A DNA stretch of 8,445 nucleotides from Pseudomonadota bacterium (GTDB taxonomy: Bacteria; Pseudomonadota; Alphaproteobacteria; Reyranellales; Reyranellaceae). This document shows, piece by piece, positions 8,271 through 8,445 of this stretch (position 1 is the stretch's first letter; every line of letters begins with the position of its first letter). The notes beneath the pieces are model-generated. The model ran no database searches, was not told the DNA's origin, and saw nothing but the letters and a program-made list of their open reading frames with translations. Made by a program: the position numbers and the translations under genes. Location: contig JAEZHS010000300.1 of the NCBI GenBank assembly GCA_023436825.1, forward strand, positions 1-8,445, in the 5' to 3' direction.

Positions 8271-8445
8271 ATGGACAAGCCGGTAACACCGCGTGGCGTC
8301 AATCATCTCGTGCTCAATGTGCGCGACATCGAGGAGTCGCATCGCTTCTGGACCGAGGTCGTCGGCTTCAAGCAGGTCGGCCAGCTCACACCGACCAAGG
8401 ATCGGCCGAACCCGCCGAAGATGCGCTTCTATTCGGGCGAGCGCG
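8271..8445 (+). CDS. VOC-superfamily protein, possible extradiol dioxygenase (3' truncated by window end)
   Basis: Only the first 58 residues are present. GVNHLVLNVRDIEESHRFWTEVVGF is the characteristic opening of the glyoxalase/bleomycin-resistance/extradiol-dioxygenase (VOC) fold, with H12 at the position of the first metal ligand. The sequence KMRFYSGE that follows is the next strand of the first beta-alpha-beta-beta-beta module. The start is ATG 8271, with GGGAG 7 bases upstream. Its place after an aromatic hydroxylase suggests ring cleavage of the resulting catechol. VOC proteins also include glyoxalases, epimerases and resistance proteins, and the missing remainder (second His and Glu ligands) is needed to decide. 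Confidence 0.85.
   Translation, partial: MDKPVTPRGVNHLVLNVRDIEESHRFWTEVVGFKQVGQLTPTKDRPNPPKMRFYSGER

Overview
The window is GC-rich (roughly two thirds G+C by eye) bacterial DNA. Gene order and protein style fit an alphaproteobacterium, possibly Rhodospirillales/Reyranella-like, but the genus is a guess. There is no rRNA, tRNA, CRISPR array, transposase or other sign of a mobile element. Coding density is high, and the longest gene-free gap is about 116 bases.

Left part (1-5547, + strand): a 2-oxoglutarate dehydrogenase operon. It holds the 3' four-fifths of sucA (E1; its start lies outside the window), sucB (E2, dihydrolipoyl succinyltransferase) and lpdA (E3, dihydrolipoyl dehydrogenase). 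Together these turn 2-oxoglutarate, CoA and NAD+ into succinyl-CoA, CO2 and NADH in the TCA cycle. A small inner-membrane protein of 88 residues follows. The sucA-sucB gap is tight (37 bases with a clear Shine-Dalgarno). The sucB-lpdA and lpdA-small-gene gaps are each filled by a long imperfect palindrome, and the two look like members of one dispersed REP-like family.

Middle (5548-6656): a strong hairpin sits between the end of the small membrane gene and the end of a LysR-type regulator gene on the - strand, so it probably terminates one or both convergent transcripts. The regulator is divergent from the next gene. The intergenic segment holds a textbook LysR box (CATAAC-N5-GTTATG) and a second dyad about 36 bp away (GATTG-N11-CAATC).

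Right part (6657-8445, + strand): an HpaB-family (4-hydroxyphenylacetate 3-monooxygenase-like) FADH2-dependent aromatic hydroxylase, then the start of a VOC-superfamily (glyoxalase/extradiol dioxygenase fold) protein cut by the window edge. A LysR regulator, a flavin hydroxylase and a possible ring-cleavage enzyme suggest an inducible phenolic catabolism or modification unit. The substrate is unknown, and two residues recalled as substrate-binding in HpaB appear replaced.

Most of the window is ordinary housekeeping and catabolic DNA. I found no clear evidence of an undescribed system. The parts most worth a second look are the regulator-hydroxylase intergenic region, the unusual hydroxylase and the paired palindromes.
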